Below are positions 33,895-41,368 of a stretch of 61,137 bases of DNA, in pieces. The notes under the pieces are model-generated. The model saw only the letters and a program-made list of their open reading frames with translations. It searched no databases and had not been told where the DNA came from. The stretch comes from a virus. A program made the translations under genes and the position numbers. The stretch's first letter is position 1; every line of letters starts with the position of its first letter. Location: positions 1 through 61,137 of IMG/VR virus record IMGVR_UViG_3300020732_000001; one strand, 5' to 3'.

Positions 33895-34101
33895 ATGAAA
33901 GAAATCGTAGAACAGAGAATTAAAGAGTTGGAACGGTTGGTTGAGATCACACCGATAAATAAGAGTTTCAGTCTTCAGTCGAGACTGGTTGAGGCGAAAC
34001 ATATCTTAGATCTAATTAATCAAGAAGAGAAGTATGTATCAGAAAGTGTAATGAATGAAATACAAGATGCTTTATATGGAAAAATGAAAGGAAAGAAATG
34101 A
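33895..34101 (+). CDS. Hypothetical helical protein (68 aa)
   Basis: ATG 33895, with AAGGA upstream, is preferred over an in-frame upstream start at 33835 that would run through the terminal hairpin. MKEIVEQRIKELERLVEITP..., charged and helical throughout. It is the first gene after the non-coding region. Confidence 0.7.
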   Translation: MKEIVEQRIKELERLVEITPINKSFSLQSRLVEAKHILDLINQEEKYVSESVMNEIQDALYGKMKGKK

Positions 34102-34415
34102 CAGTAAATGAACTTGTAGATAAGTTAAGAAGTGTAAGTATTAGATTATTGGGTAAAGAAACTGAGCAAGCAGGTAGAGCTATTATCCTCTACAGAGAAT
34201 CAGCGATTATGCTACGCCAACAAGAAGCAGAATTGACTGAAGCAGGACATATGATTGGTGTATTACGAGAAGAAATTAGTTTGTTGAAAGAAGAAATAGA
34301 AGTGTTGAAACCATATAAAGAAAAGATTGAAATGATGGAACAAGCCTATGATGCCCATATTAAAAAATCAATGGGTGAGGTTAAAGACCTTATAAAGAAA
34401 GCGAAGGGAAAATGA
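34098..34415 (+). CDS. Coiled-coil cassette paralogue (105 aa)
   Basis: ATGA overlap. Contains IMLRQQEAELTEAGHMIGVL and a long heptad coiled coil, related to the MLRQQA block of 30079-30753 and 30896-31357. The C-terminus KKAKGK parallels their KKASEK end. Likely another member of the shuffled small-gene family. Confidence 0.7.
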   Translation: MTVNELVDKLRSVSIRLLGKETEQAGRAIILYRESAIMLRQQEAELTEAGHMIGVLREEISLLKEEIEVLKPYKEKIEMMEQAYDAHIKKSMGEVKDLIKKAKGK

Positions 34416-34627
34416 AAGTATTAATTGATGAAGAAGAATGGTATCCAGTATTAACAATTGATGATGATAAAGAACAGATTAAATATTATGAGAACAGTAA
34501 TATATGTTCTGTTTGGGTTGTAGATGTGCCTGAGATCTTGGTATCTGAATACAAGTTTATATTGTCTCAATGGGAGAAGATGCAAGACAAGATAAAGAAA
34601 ATTGTAGATGCACAAGATGAAGTTTGA
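34412..34627 (+). CDS. Hypothetical acidic protein (71 aa)
   Basis: ATGA overlap; MKVLIDEEEWYPVLTIDDDK then a helix ending KKIVDAQDEV. The MKVLID-x-EEWYPV opening recurs in small phage and plasmid proteins of unknown function. The stop overlaps the -10 region of the next operon. Confidence 0.68.
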   Translation: MKVLIDEEEWYPVLTIDDDKEQIKYYENSNICSVWVVDVPEILVSEYKFILSQWEKMQDKIKKIVDAQDEV

Positions 34628-34654
34628 TATACTGAAATTTCCAACTGCTAGGAG
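34628..34654 (+). promoter_or_regulatory. -10 element plus AACTGCTAGGAG leader before parB-like gene
   Basis: TATACT (34628-34633) is followed by AACTGCTAGGAG (34643-34654), 5 bp before the ATG at 34660. No good -35 is visible at normal spacing. This is the full 12-base form of the motif and marks a new transcription unit for the replication genes. Confidence 0.65.
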
Positions 34655-34659
34655 AATAA

Positions 34660-35514
34660 ATGAAGAAAGTAAATATACTCGCCATTCGTATTGATGGCGG
34701 CACTCAATCTCGTGATAAATTAAATGAAGATGTAGTAAAAGAATATGCTGATTGCATGAAAGATGGTGCAATATTTCCACCGATTACAGTCTTTTTCGAT
34801 GGCTCTGATTACTGGTTAGCCGATGGTTTTCACAGATACTTTGCTAATAAATCTTTAGGTAATGTAGCCCTTGACTGCGATGTCAAAGAAGGCACTTGTA
34901 GGGATGCAGTCTTACATTCCTTTGGTGCAAACGGCAAGAATGGTCTACCACCAACGGCCAAAGAAAAACGCAATATTGTGATTAAAATGATCCAAGATGA
35001 AGAATGGGGTAAATGGTCAAATAAACATATTGCAACCATTGTCCATGTATCCTCAATGACTGTGGGTAGAATCAGAAAAGAATTAGAAGAAGAGCCGAAA
35101 GAAAAAGTCACCTATCTTCGTCAAGGCGTAGAAGTAGAAGCAAAAAAACCAAAGAAGAAAAAAGCTGAAAAGAAAAAAGAAGAACCTATAGCAGAACCAG
35201 TAGATCCTGTAGTGGTAGATCCTGTAGCTCCAGATCAATCTTTAAATCCATTGGAAATCAAGATTGATGAACTTAGTCGAGACATTATTGATTACATTGA
35301 AGAGATCACAAAACTTAAGGATGTGATTGCAACTAAACGATACGATGCCACAGAGTTTGAGCAAGAGGATGCTTTGATGACGATCCAAGAACTTCGTGAG
35401 GAAATTAAACTTAAAGATAGAGAAATTAAATCATTGCGTGATAGTCGTGATATGTATCAAGAACGCAATGCTGAACTCATTAAACAACTCAAAGCTTATC
35501 AGAAGAAAAAATAA
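34660..35514 (+). CDS. ParB/Srx-like DNA-binding protein with coiled coil
   Basis: The N-terminal ParB-type fold has IDGGTQSRDKLNEDVVKEYA and the signature DGFHRYFA at about 55-62, then a helix-turn-helix (IATIVHVSSMTVGRIRKEL, ~126-145). A Lys/Pro linker and a long coiled coil (~200-280) follow. Such proteins bind DNA sites and may load replication proteins or use CTP. Overlap by 1 bp with the helicase suggests they work together, perhaps as replication initiator and helicase. No ParA is present. Confidence 0.82.
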   Translation: MKKVNILAIRIDGGTQSRDKLNEDVVKEYADCMKDGAIFPPITVFFDGSDYWLADGFHRYFANKSLGNVALDCDVKEGTCRDAVLHSFGANGKNGLPPTAKEKRNIVIKMIQDEEWGKWSNKHIATIVHVSSMTVGRIRKELEEEPKEKVTYLRQGVEVEAKKPKKKKAEKKKEEPIAEPVDPVVVDPVAPDQSLNPLEIKIDELSRDIIDYIEEITKLKDVIATKRYDATEFEQEDALMTIQELREEIKLKDREIKSLRDSRDMYQERNAELIKQLKAYQKKK

Positions 35515-37001
35515 TGGAGTTAGTATTAAGAGAACACCAACTGGGGGTGGTCGATGCACTTCGCCAGGGCTTTAGAGATGGACATCGAACGCAGCTTTTA
35601 TACGCACCAACTGGCTTTGGTAAAACTGAAGTAGCCATTCATTTAATGAAAGCAACGGCTGAAAAATATAATCGTGCTGCCATGATTTTGGATCGTATTG
35701 TATTAATAGATCAAACCAGTTTAAGACTTACTAAATACAGGCTTGATCATGGTGTATTACAAGCTGATCATTACAAGCGTGACATTACTAAACGAATTCA
35801 AATCTGCTCTTCTCAAACAATAGAACGCAGAAACAAATTACCAGAGATGGATTTATTGATTGTGGATGAATGCCATATCACTCGTAAACAAATCTCTGAC
35901 ATCATTAAAAACAATCCCAAGCTGAAAGTCATAGGTTTAACTGCAACTCCGTTTACCAAAGGTTTGGGTGCTTTGTATTCCAATGTTGTTTGTGGGGCTA
36001 CAACGGAAGATCTGGTTAAAAAGAAATGGCTTGCACCACTCAAGGTATATATCGCCAAAGAAATTGATATGACTGGTGTTACAAAGGTGGCTGGAGAATG
36101 GAGTCCAGATCAAGTTACAGAACGAGGGATGCAGATTACTGGTGATATCGTTGTGGAGTGGGAAAAGAAAACCTATGAAGTATTTGGTAAGCCTCGCAAG
36201 ACGATTGTATTTTGTGCAGGAGTTAAGCATGGGCAGGACTTGGTAGAACAGTTTGCAAGAAAAGGATATAACTTTGTCAGCATAAGTTATTTAGATTCAA
36301 CTGAATATAAACAAGAGGTAATTGATGATTTTTCAAAACCAGATACTGAAATACATGGTCTCATTGCTACTGACATACTTACTCGTGGTTTCGATGTTCC
36401 TGACGTTATGATAGGAGTCTCGGCAAGACCATTTGCCAAATCTTTATCGAGCCACATTCAACAGCTTGGCAGAGTTATGCGTAGTTATGAAGGCAAAGAG
36501 TTTGCTTTATGGCTTGATCATTCAGGGAATTATCTTCGTTTTATAGAAGAATGGGATGATATCTATTCTAATGGTGTAGAAGTTCTGGATGATAAGTTAG
36601 ATAAAGCAAAGAAGGAAAAGACAGAGAAAACAAAAGCAGAACTAAAGTGTCCAAAATGCTCTGCTCTCTGGCCAAAGAACAGTCAATCATGTCCAGCTTG
36701 TGGTTATGTAAGAGCCAGGACACAAATCGCCACAGTCAAAGGTGAATTGTTTGAACTCAAAGGGCAGACACAGATCAATAACAAACAACAGCAACAGGAC
36801 TTTTATTCTGAGTTAATCTACATGGCAAATGAACGCAATTACAACATCAACTGGGCAAGTAATAAGTTTCGAGAGAAGTATGGGGTATGGCCTAATGGAT
36901 TTATCCAATATCCAAGAATACCATCTTTAGAAACAATTAAATTTGTAAAGCATCGCAATATTGTTTACGCAAAACGTCAAAATAAAATGAGGGGATTATG
37001 A
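35514..37001 (+). CDS. SF2 DEAD/DEAH-type helicase with C-terminal zinc ribbon
   Basis: A 495-residue helicase: motif I APTGFGKTE (31-39), motif II DECH (~117-120), motif III TATPF (~143), motif VI QLGRVMRS (~316). The two RecA-like domains are followed by a zinc ribbon with Cys at 379, 382, 393 and 396. Similar RecG/SSL2-like phage helicases replace a ring helicase in replication or act in recombination. The gene lies between the ParB-like and Toprim genes, overlapping both. Confidence 0.92.
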   Translation: MELVLREHQLGVVDALRQGFRDGHRTQLLYAPTGFGKTEVAIHLMKATAEKYNRAAMILDRIVLIDQTSLRLTKYRLDHGVLQADHYKRDITKRIQICSSQTIERRNKLPEMDLLIVDECHITRKQISDIIKNNPKLKVIGLTATPFTKGLGALYSNVVCGATTEDLVKKKWLAPLKVYIAKEIDMTGVTKVAGEWSPDQVTERGMQITGDIVVEWEKKTYEVFGKPRKTIVFCAGVKHGQDLVEQFARKGYNFVSISYLDSTEYKQEVIDDFSKPDTEIHGLIATDILTRGFDVPDVMIGVSARPFAKSLSSHIQQLGRVMRSYEGKEFALWLDHSGNYLRFIEEWDDIYSNGVEVLDDKLDKAKKEKTEKTKAELKCPKCSALWPKNSQSCPACGYVRARTQIATVKGELFELKGQTQINNKQQQQDFYSELIYMANERNYNINWASNKFREKYGVWPNGFIQYPRIPSLETIKFVKHRNIVYAKRQNKMRGL

Positions 37002-37834
37002 TTGAATTTATTAACTTCGCAAGAGATTACGGCTTAATTCTTAACAATGTTATCTATGATAAATGGGTGGCAACTCCGACCGAAGATCATCCAAGATCCA
37101 GTAATGGTCGCTATAAACTTTTAGGTGATGTAGGATGGGTGCAAAACTGGGCAACGATGGAAAAGCCAGTTACTTGGTTTGCTGATGGAATCAATCAACA
37201 GGAAGTTAAGCAACGAATTAAAGAATCAAATGACAATCGGCAGAACAATGCAAAAAAAGCAGCAGATCGAGCTGCGTGGATACTCAGCCAGACGAGTCTG
37301 GACAGGCATCCATATCTAGAAAGAAAAGGATTCCCCAACGAATTGGGGAATGTTTGGATCAAAGACGATAGACAAATTTTAGTAGTTCCTATGAGGCATC
37401 AAGATAGAATAGTGGGCTTGCAACTCATCAATGACGAGGGGGAAAAAAAGTTCCTGTATGGTCAGACCTCTAAAGGGGCAACTTTCTCGATGAATGCAAA
37501 AGGAACTCCGATATTCTGCGAGGGTTTCGCTACTGGGCTTTCGATTCGAGACATTATGCAAAGCATGAATTTGCCGTATTGCATTCACATTTGCTTTAGT
37601 GCAAGTAATATGCAGTTCGTAGCAAGGAACATCAGGAGTGGGATCGTTATCGCTGATCACGACTCCAATGGTGTCGGAGAACGATTCGCCAAAGACACAG
37701 GCAAACCTTATTGGCTCTCTGAAGCAGTTGGGGAAGATTTTAATGACTATCATATGCGTGTCGGCAAGTTCAAGGCTTCACAGGCTTTAAAGAAGATGCT
37801 AATAGCCTTAAAAAACGAGCCTCAATCTGTCTAA
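36998..37834 (+). CDS. Toprim-domain primase
   Basis: 278 residues; an N-terminal helical part, then the Toprim fold: FCEGFATGLSI (~173-183) with the catalytic Glu, and IADHDSNGVG (~217-226) with the DxD metal site. This matches P4/plasmid-type Toprim primases. No fused helicase is present; the SF2 helicase directly upstream (ATGA overlap) probably supplies that function. The 3' end overlaps the opposing sigma-like gene by 65 bp. Confidence 0.85.
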   Translation: MIEFINFARDYGLILNNVIYDKWVATPTEDHPRSSNGRYKLLGDVGWVQNWATMEKPVTWFADGINQQEVKQRIKESNDNRQNNAKKAADRAAWILSQTSLDRHPYLERKGFPNELGNVWIKDDRQILVVPMRHQDRIVGLQLINDEGEKKFLYGQTSKGATFSMNAKGTPIFCEGFATGLSIRDIMQSMNLPYCIHICFSASNMQFVARNIRSGIVIADHDSNGVGERFAKDTGKPYWLSEAVGEDFNDYHMRVGKFKASQALKKMLIALKNEPQSV

Positions 37835-38048
37835 CTCGTTCTCTGGTCACACCAAAGCGAGATCCTACCTCGTTTAAAGTGTGACCTTCAGCTCGCAATC
37901 GCATCATCTGCCAGTATTTTTCTTTAAGATCATCCCTGTTTTTATAAAGACTAAAAAAGACTTCCTTCGTAGGGAAGTCCACCAATTTGTAGGGATTGTT
38001 ACCACCAACAAAAATCGGCACTCTGCCACCACATTGACTAAAATTCAT
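37770..38048 (-). CDS. Small sigma-70 region-4-like DNA-binding protein
   Basis: From ATG 38048 the product is 92 residues. Residues ~52-82 read AEGHTLNEVGSRFGVTRERVRQIEARF, the helix-turn-helix of sigma region 4.2 including the hallmark RVRQIE. No region 2 is present, so it is not a complete sigma factor. It could redirect host RNA polymerase at -35 elements or act as a co-activator. It is the last gene of the minus-strand operon and its start overlaps the previous stop. The non-ideal -35 boxes before several leaders would fit such a factor (inference). Confidence 0.82.
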   Translation of the reverse strand: MNFSQCGGRVPIFVGGNNPYKLVDFPTKEVFFSLYKNRDDLKEKYWQMMRLRAEGHTLNEVGSRFGVTRERVRQIEARFLRLLASSLKPVKP

Positions 38049-38205
38049 GGGGATCAACCTCGCAGTAATCAAAATCAACAACTTCTTCGCCTTTGTTTAA
38101 TTCAAGTTCATCCCAAGCATACTCTTCAGGATCTTCGCCATTTGGCACATCCACAGTAATGGTAACTTCTCTTTTAAGGTAATAAGTTACATCATATCGT
38201 TTCAT
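38038..38205 (-). CDS. Small acidic protein (55 aa)
   Basis: ATG 38205 overlaps the previous stop (ATGA); the stop lies just inside the sigma-like gene. MKRYDVTYYLKREVTITVDV begins a beta-rich, strongly acidic protein. Its short beta opening echoes the next gene upstream (MKTYLVEFTQEVTQTLGFYV), suggesting related folds. Confidence 0.72.
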   Translation of the reverse strand: MKRYDVTYYLKREVTITVDVPNGEDPEEYAWDELELNKGEEVVDFDYCEVDPHEF

Positions 38206-38384
38206 GCTTCCTCCACATTATCGCCAAGTGTTTCAGAATAATGCTCGATTAAATGATCAGGCTTTTTACATTCATAATACTTCGCCTGTCCCTTGTCAAA
38301 AGCATCCTCTCTGTTATTTGCTTTGACATAGAACCCAAGTGTCTGGGTGACTTCTTGGGTAAATTCAACTAAATAGGTTTTCAT
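38202..38384 (-). CDS. Small acidic protein (60 aa)
   Basis: MKTYLVEFTQEVTQTLGFYV then KANNREDAFDKGQAKYYECK. A beta-beta-helix pattern common in small phage proteins that pair with the adjacent acidic protein. Function unknown; DNA-mimic or anti-restriction roles would be speculation. Confidence 0.72.
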   Translation of the reverse strand: MKTYLVEFTQEVTQTLGFYVKANNREDAFDKGQAKYYECKKPDHLIEHYSETLGDNVEEA

Positions 38385-38650
38385 GCCGCCTCCCTTTCTC
38401 TTAAAACTGCATCCACCAAATACTCAAATGTTTCCCAGTTCAACCCAATGTTGGCATCAAGATTTCTTTTTGCTCGTCTGAGGACTTCTCTGCGTTCATC
38501 ATCAGTTAAATCGTCACCATCACAGACCTCGCCCACATCATCAATGTGCCACCAGTCGCTAATCCAGTTTGGATCAGTCAAGCGTTTAATGTCATCCACA
38601 GTAGGAACGGCTTGACCATCTGGCAAATCGAATTCAATCATTACTCGCAT
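38381..38650 (-). CDS. Hypothetical protein (89 aa)
   Basis: MRVMIEFDLPDGQAVPTVDDIKRLTDPNWISDWWHIDDV: the N-terminal strand and the DPNWISDWWHIDDV segment recur in phage proteins of unknown function. ATG 38650 is preferred because GGAGG lies 4 bp upstream. Overlaps neighbours on both sides. Confidence 0.74.
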   Translation of the reverse strand: MRVMIEFDLPDGQAVPTVDDIKRLTDPNWISDWWHIDDVGEVCDGDDLTDDERREVLRRAKRNLDANIGLNWETFEYLVDAVLREREAA

Positions 38651-38853
38651 ACAACCTCCACAATTCTAAATTCATCATAGGAATAAGGTTCTTCTAAATT
38701 CCCCTCTTGGTAATCGGCAATCGTGTCCTCAATAAAATCTTTGAGTTCAGCCTCTGCCTGTTCTTTCGTTTCATAAACAGTCGGCATACCTGTCTGGGCA
38801 TCATGCCAGACATTCTCCCAACCATAGACAAACTCTTGTTCAACAATAAACAT
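38641..38853 (-). CDS. Hypothetical acidic protein (70 aa)
   Basis: The start at 38853 (MFIVEQEFVYGWENVWHDAQ) is 7 bp after AACTGCTAGGAG; a longer frame from 38898 would run through the leader hairpin. EQAEAELKDFIEDT and YDEFRIVEV give a mixed acidic fold like other phage 'EFRIV' proteins. Function unknown. Confidence 0.76.
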   Translation of the reverse strand: MFIVEQEFVYGWENVWHDAQTGMPTVYETKEQAEAELKDFIEDTIADYQEGNLEEPYSYDEFRIVEVVCE

Positions 38854-38860
38854 ATCATTT

Positions 38861-38932
38861 CTCCTAGCAGTTAAACGATTGCAAAATGGCAATCCCAATG
38901 CCCAATTAAGGGCATCAGGATTACAGCACTTA
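38861..38932 (-). promoter_or_regulatory. Structured intra-operon leader, copy 1
   Basis: Read on the minus strand: the upstream stop codon in TAAGTGC, hairpin ATGCCC/GGGCAT (38898-38903 with 38910-38915), hairpin GATTGC/GCAATC (38877-38882 with 38889-38894), then AACTGCTAGGAG (38861-38872). The same order with the same shared blocks occurs at 40886-40963. Neither hairpin has a T-run, so these are not simple terminators. Confidence 0.7.
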
Positions 38933-39118
38933 CCAATGCACTTGACTGTCTAAATCTTTGACATCTACATAGTCCTCTGCCCTTCTAAAAGAACCTATGT
39001 AAAAAGGATAACTATCTACTGTTCCCATATCACTATTCTTTAAACATTGAACAACATCAAGTAATGCAGTTTCTAATGATTCAATATCAGCAAAATACAT
39101 TTTGATTTCGAGTTTCAT
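38930..39118 (-). CDS. Hypothetical protein (62 aa)
   Basis: ATGA overlap with the previous gene. MKLEIKMYFADIESLETALL ... FRRAEDYVDVKDLDSQVHW; a strand-helix-strand fold is likely. Its TAA stop forms the first bases of the structured leader. Confidence 0.72.
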   Translation of the reverse strand: MKLEIKMYFADIESLETALLDVVQCLKNSDMGTVDSYPFYIGSFRRAEDYVDVKDLDSQVHW

Positions 39119-39810
39119 AAATCCTCCAATTCTGCATACTCTCGTTTAGATTCTTCCAACTCTTTTAACAATCTGGCTTTGTCTTTTTCTTCTGCCGTTT
39201 CGAGCTCTTTTTCAATCGCCTCAATTTCAGTTAAAAGATCATCCATTTTGTATTCTTTGATACTGTCGGAGATTCCGTATTGATCATCAATGTTTTTAGG
39301 TATGTTATTACGCACCCATTGAACATCATTTTGAATGTCATAACATTCTTCTAAATCGTTTTCCCAATAGCCACAGAACCCCATACCACCTTCATAATAG
39401 GTGGCTGAGACATCATAGCCTTGCTCAACAAGTTTTTGATAAATGCCACAGGGAGGACTCCAAGCCGTAGAACAATAAAAAGAAATGGTGTTTTCATTCG
39501 CCTCAAGATCGTAAGGTTTATTTTCGTAAACTGTTTCAATCTCCCATTTCGTGCCCCAATGCTGAACCCTCCAGTCCCACCAATTATCAGGCTTGATGGT
39601 CGGCTGATAGGCTAGAGCCTTTTCCTCTTCGGTCTTAGCATACTTCGCTACGATCTCTGGGTAGGTCTTTTTAACAGGAGTAACTGAGTAGTCTGGCTCT
39701 GGGTATATCGTGCCAAAGAACTTCCCTTCATTCCAAGCAGTTACTAATTTCTGAATCTTCTCTGGGTTATCGTGTGAGATAACTACATTGTTTTCGCACC
39801 AATTAGGCAT
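39115..39810 (-). CDS. Api92-like / DUF1281 ferredoxin-like-fold protein
   Basis: 231 residues. MPNWCENNVVISHDNPEKIQK, then WWDWRVQHWGTKWEIE and SFYCSTAWSPPCGIYQKLVE, with GMGFCGYWEN. This is the Api92/YubB-like family carried by phages and plasmids, with a ferredoxin-like fold and no settled function. The C-terminal ~40 residues are an added charged coiled coil. Confidence 0.85.
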   Translation of the reverse strand: MPNWCENNVVISHDNPEKIQKLVTAWNEGKFFGTIYPEPDYSVTPVKKTYPEIVAKYAKTEEEKALAYQPTIKPDNWWDWRVQHWGTKWEIETVYENKPYDLEANENTISFYCSTAWSPPCGIYQKLVEQGYDVSATYYEGGMGFCGYWENDLEECYDIQNDVQWVRNNIPKNIDDQYGISDSIKEYKMDDLLTEIEAIEKELETAEEKDKARLLKELEESKREYAELEDL

Positions 39811-39985
39811 ATCTTTTTACCTCCTCTATTTCAGTTATTTGAAAATCATGTCCATCTGTTACATCACCATAATCGAAGTCGATTTCTCCGTCATAAATCA
39901 TTTTTTTGATTTGATCGACAGATTCACCTTCCACTTCTTTCATGTAATAAACTACCTCACTTGCGAAAGCATAAAATTTAGGCAT
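39803..39985 (-). CDS. Hypothetical protein (60 aa)
   Basis: ATG 39985 (MPKFYAFASEVVYYMKEVEG) is preferred over an upstream TTG. The acidic IDFDYGDVTDGHDFQITEIE segment resembles small DpnD/PcfM-like phage proteins. Overlaps both neighbours. Confidence 0.72.
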   Translation of the reverse strand: MPKFYAFASEVVYYMKEVEGESVDQIKKMIYDGEIDFDYGDVTDGHDFQITEIEEVKRYA

Positions 39986-40142
39986 TTGCAATTTCCTTCC
40001 ATAATTCGTATGTTTGTTTTAATTTTGAATTGTCCATTTTCCAAAGTTTTTTTAAATATTCTTCAACGTCATTTAACTGTTCGATTGGATAAATTGATTT
40101 CATCATCCAAAATATTTCAAATTGATATTCATAATTACTCAT
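39978..40142 (-). CDS. Hypothetical helical protein (54 aa)
   Basis: ATG 40142 lies two bases before the upstream gene's stop ends. MSNYEYQFEIFWMMKSIYPI ... KQTYELWKEIANA. Fully helical. It completes an otherwise unexplained gap in the operon. Confidence 0.68.
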   Translation of the reverse strand: MSNYEYQFEIFWMMKSIYPIEQLNDVEEYLKKLWKMDNSKLKQTYELWKEIANA

Positions 40143-40344
40143 TTTGATATTCCTCAAAAAGTTTTGTTAAATGAATTTCAAGATAATGTAATTTACTAAT
40201 CTGTTCATCACAAAAATCTTGCATATCGTTAAATTCATTAAATCCATCTAATTTCATTCCTCTTAAATAAGTGTGTTTATCTAAGTTAATTAAATCAAAA
40301 TAGATTTCATTTACAGTTTCTAATAAAAGATTTTCAATCGACAT
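40135..40344 (-). CDS. Hypothetical helical protein (69 aa)
   Basis: ATG 40344 (MSIENLLLETVNEIYFDLIN) lies 7 bp after AGGAG; another ATG 6 bp upstream is too close to that site. Similar in length and helical style to the following gene. Not recognised. Confidence 0.7.
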   Translation of the reverse strand: MSIENLLLETVNEIYFDLINLDKHTYLRGMKLDGFNEFNDMQDFCDEQISKLHYLEIHLTKLFEEYQNE

Positions 40345-40621
40345 TTTCATACTCCTCTTCGTAATAAGCACAACTATAAAAAACAGGTTCAAAATCAATC
40401 GACAAAACTTTAGTTTCGTCATCTAAAAAATCGCCAATTTTAAGATCGGCAAATTCATCTTTCGTCATTGTCATATAAAGGCGATTGTCAATCCAAGAGT
40501 CCCAAAGAACTTCGTCAGGAACTCCCTTCTCTAAAATTCCGATCTGGACAGTTGTCGGATTGTTCCAATCGTCAGGTCGAATAAGCACATCATAGGCAGT
40601 TACCGTATAAACTCTTTTCAT
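40334..40621 (-). CDS. Hypothetical protein (95 aa)
   Basis: MKRVYTVTAYDVLIRPDDWN ... DSWIDNRLYMTMTKDEFADL ... ACAYYEEEYENVD. Mixed alpha/beta and acidic. ATGA overlap with the gene before. Function unknown. Confidence 0.72.
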   Translation of the reverse strand: MKRVYTVTAYDVLIRPDDWNNPTTVQIGILEKGVPDEVLWDSWIDNRLYMTMTKDEFADLKIGDFLDDETKVLSIDFEPVFYSCAYYEEEYENVD

Positions 40622-40788
40622 AGATCACCTGTAAGAACTTTAATTAGTTTAGGCTCGGTCTTGGTCTGGATACGCTTGAGGTTATTCCACCCCAAATAGT
40701 AATCAATCCATTCGCAAGCCTCCAAGAACGAGGGCAGAACATGGGAGGCGATCACCTCCCTTCGTTGGTTATAGATAATCGCTTGCAT
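40618..40788 (-). CDS. Hypothetical protein (56 aa)
   Basis: Starts in a TAATG overlap at 40788 and ends in an ATGA overlap. MQAIIYNQRREVIASHVLPS then EACEWIDYYLGWNNLKRIQ; basic, possibly a small DNA- or RNA-binding protein. Not recognised. Confidence 0.72.
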   Translation of the reverse strand: MQAIIYNQRREVIASHVLPSFLEACEWIDYYLGWNNLKRIQTKTEPKLIKVLTGDL

Positions 40789-40877
40789 TAAAACCCCCCA
40801 GTCCTAAGAACCCAAATAAGGGCAAGCCCTGAACCCATCAAAGCACCAAATAAACACGCATAAAAAATATCTTTCAT
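40788..40877 (-). CDS. Very small membrane protein (29 aa)
   Basis: MKDIFYACLFGALMGSGLAL then IWVLRTGGF: one transmembrane helix with a glycine zipper. It sits directly behind AACTGCTAGGAG and the structured leader, so despite its size it occupies a first-gene position in a translated unit. Confidence 0.68.
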   Translation of the reverse strand: MKDIFYACLFGALMGSGLALIWVLRTGGF

Positions 40878-40885
40878 TTTTTAAA

Positions 40886-40963
40886 CTCCTAGCAGTTAAA
40901 GTTAATGATTGCCGAAAATGACAATCCCTAAACCCTCTAGAGAGGGCTTAGAGGTGGCACTTA
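40886..40963 (-). promoter_or_regulatory. Structured intra-operon leader, copy 2
   Basis: Minus strand: TAAGTGC at the upstream stop, hairpin CCCTC/GAGGG with flanking CTAA/TTAG (40928-40937 with 40942-40951), GATTG/CAATC hairpin (40907-40911 with 40922-40926), then AACTGCTAGGAG (40886-40897). It matches the copy at 38861-38932 in block order and in the GGGATTG-y-CATTTT and CAATC blocks, while hairpin 1 differs in sequence but keeps its pairing. Confidence 0.72.
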
Positions 40964-41368
40964 GTGGCTCTCTTCTGTCTCTGGTGCTTGAGTAAACAAT
41001 TCAGGGAAAGCCGTAAAAAGTTTATAAGCGTTTGTTTGATCTGCTCTAGTGAAAGCCTGAGCAAGATAGAAAGCAAACGAGCCTTGATTCTGCATAATGT
41101 TGCATGACTCGAAGGCTTGAGCCTTTTGGATAGCGTTTAATTTCATAAGGTGATTCCTTTGTGAGTGAAAAAAATTGTCTGCTGAACTTTTGGAGAGAGA
41201 ATATAAAATTTGCTCTGGTGTAGGATCGTTGAGAGCCCACCACTCAAGACAGTTATATTTAGTGTTAAATCTGGCGATATCGTAAAGCGTAACATCAGCA
41301 TGAGGGGATTTAAAGGCGATTACTTGACCTTCAAATAGTGGTGTTGCTGTAAAGTTCGTTCCTCTCAT
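40961..41368 (-). CDS. Hypothetical protein (135 aa)
   Basis: ATGA overlap with the first gene of the operon. MRGTNFTATPLFEGQVIAFK ... NPTPEQILYSLSKSSADNFF; contains FYLAQAFTRADQTNAYKLF near the end. No recognised family. Confidence 0.72.
   Translation of the reverse strand: MRGTNFTATPLFEGQVIAFKSPHADVTLYDIARFNTKYNCLEWWALNDPTPEQILYSLSKSSADNFFHSQRNHLMKLNAIQKAQAFESCNIMQNQGSFAFYLAQAFTRADQTNAYKLFTAFPELFTQAPETEESH

Noticed and set aside
34660-35514. Plasmid-like partition or lysogeny system
   Set aside because: There is a ParB-like protein but no ParA, integrase, excisionase or attachment site, and the neighbours are replication genes.
38641-38898. Longer start at 38898 for the 70-residue gene
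   Set aside because: It would translate the conserved leader hairpin and the AACTGCTAGGAG motif; ATG 38853 is correctly spaced from that motif.
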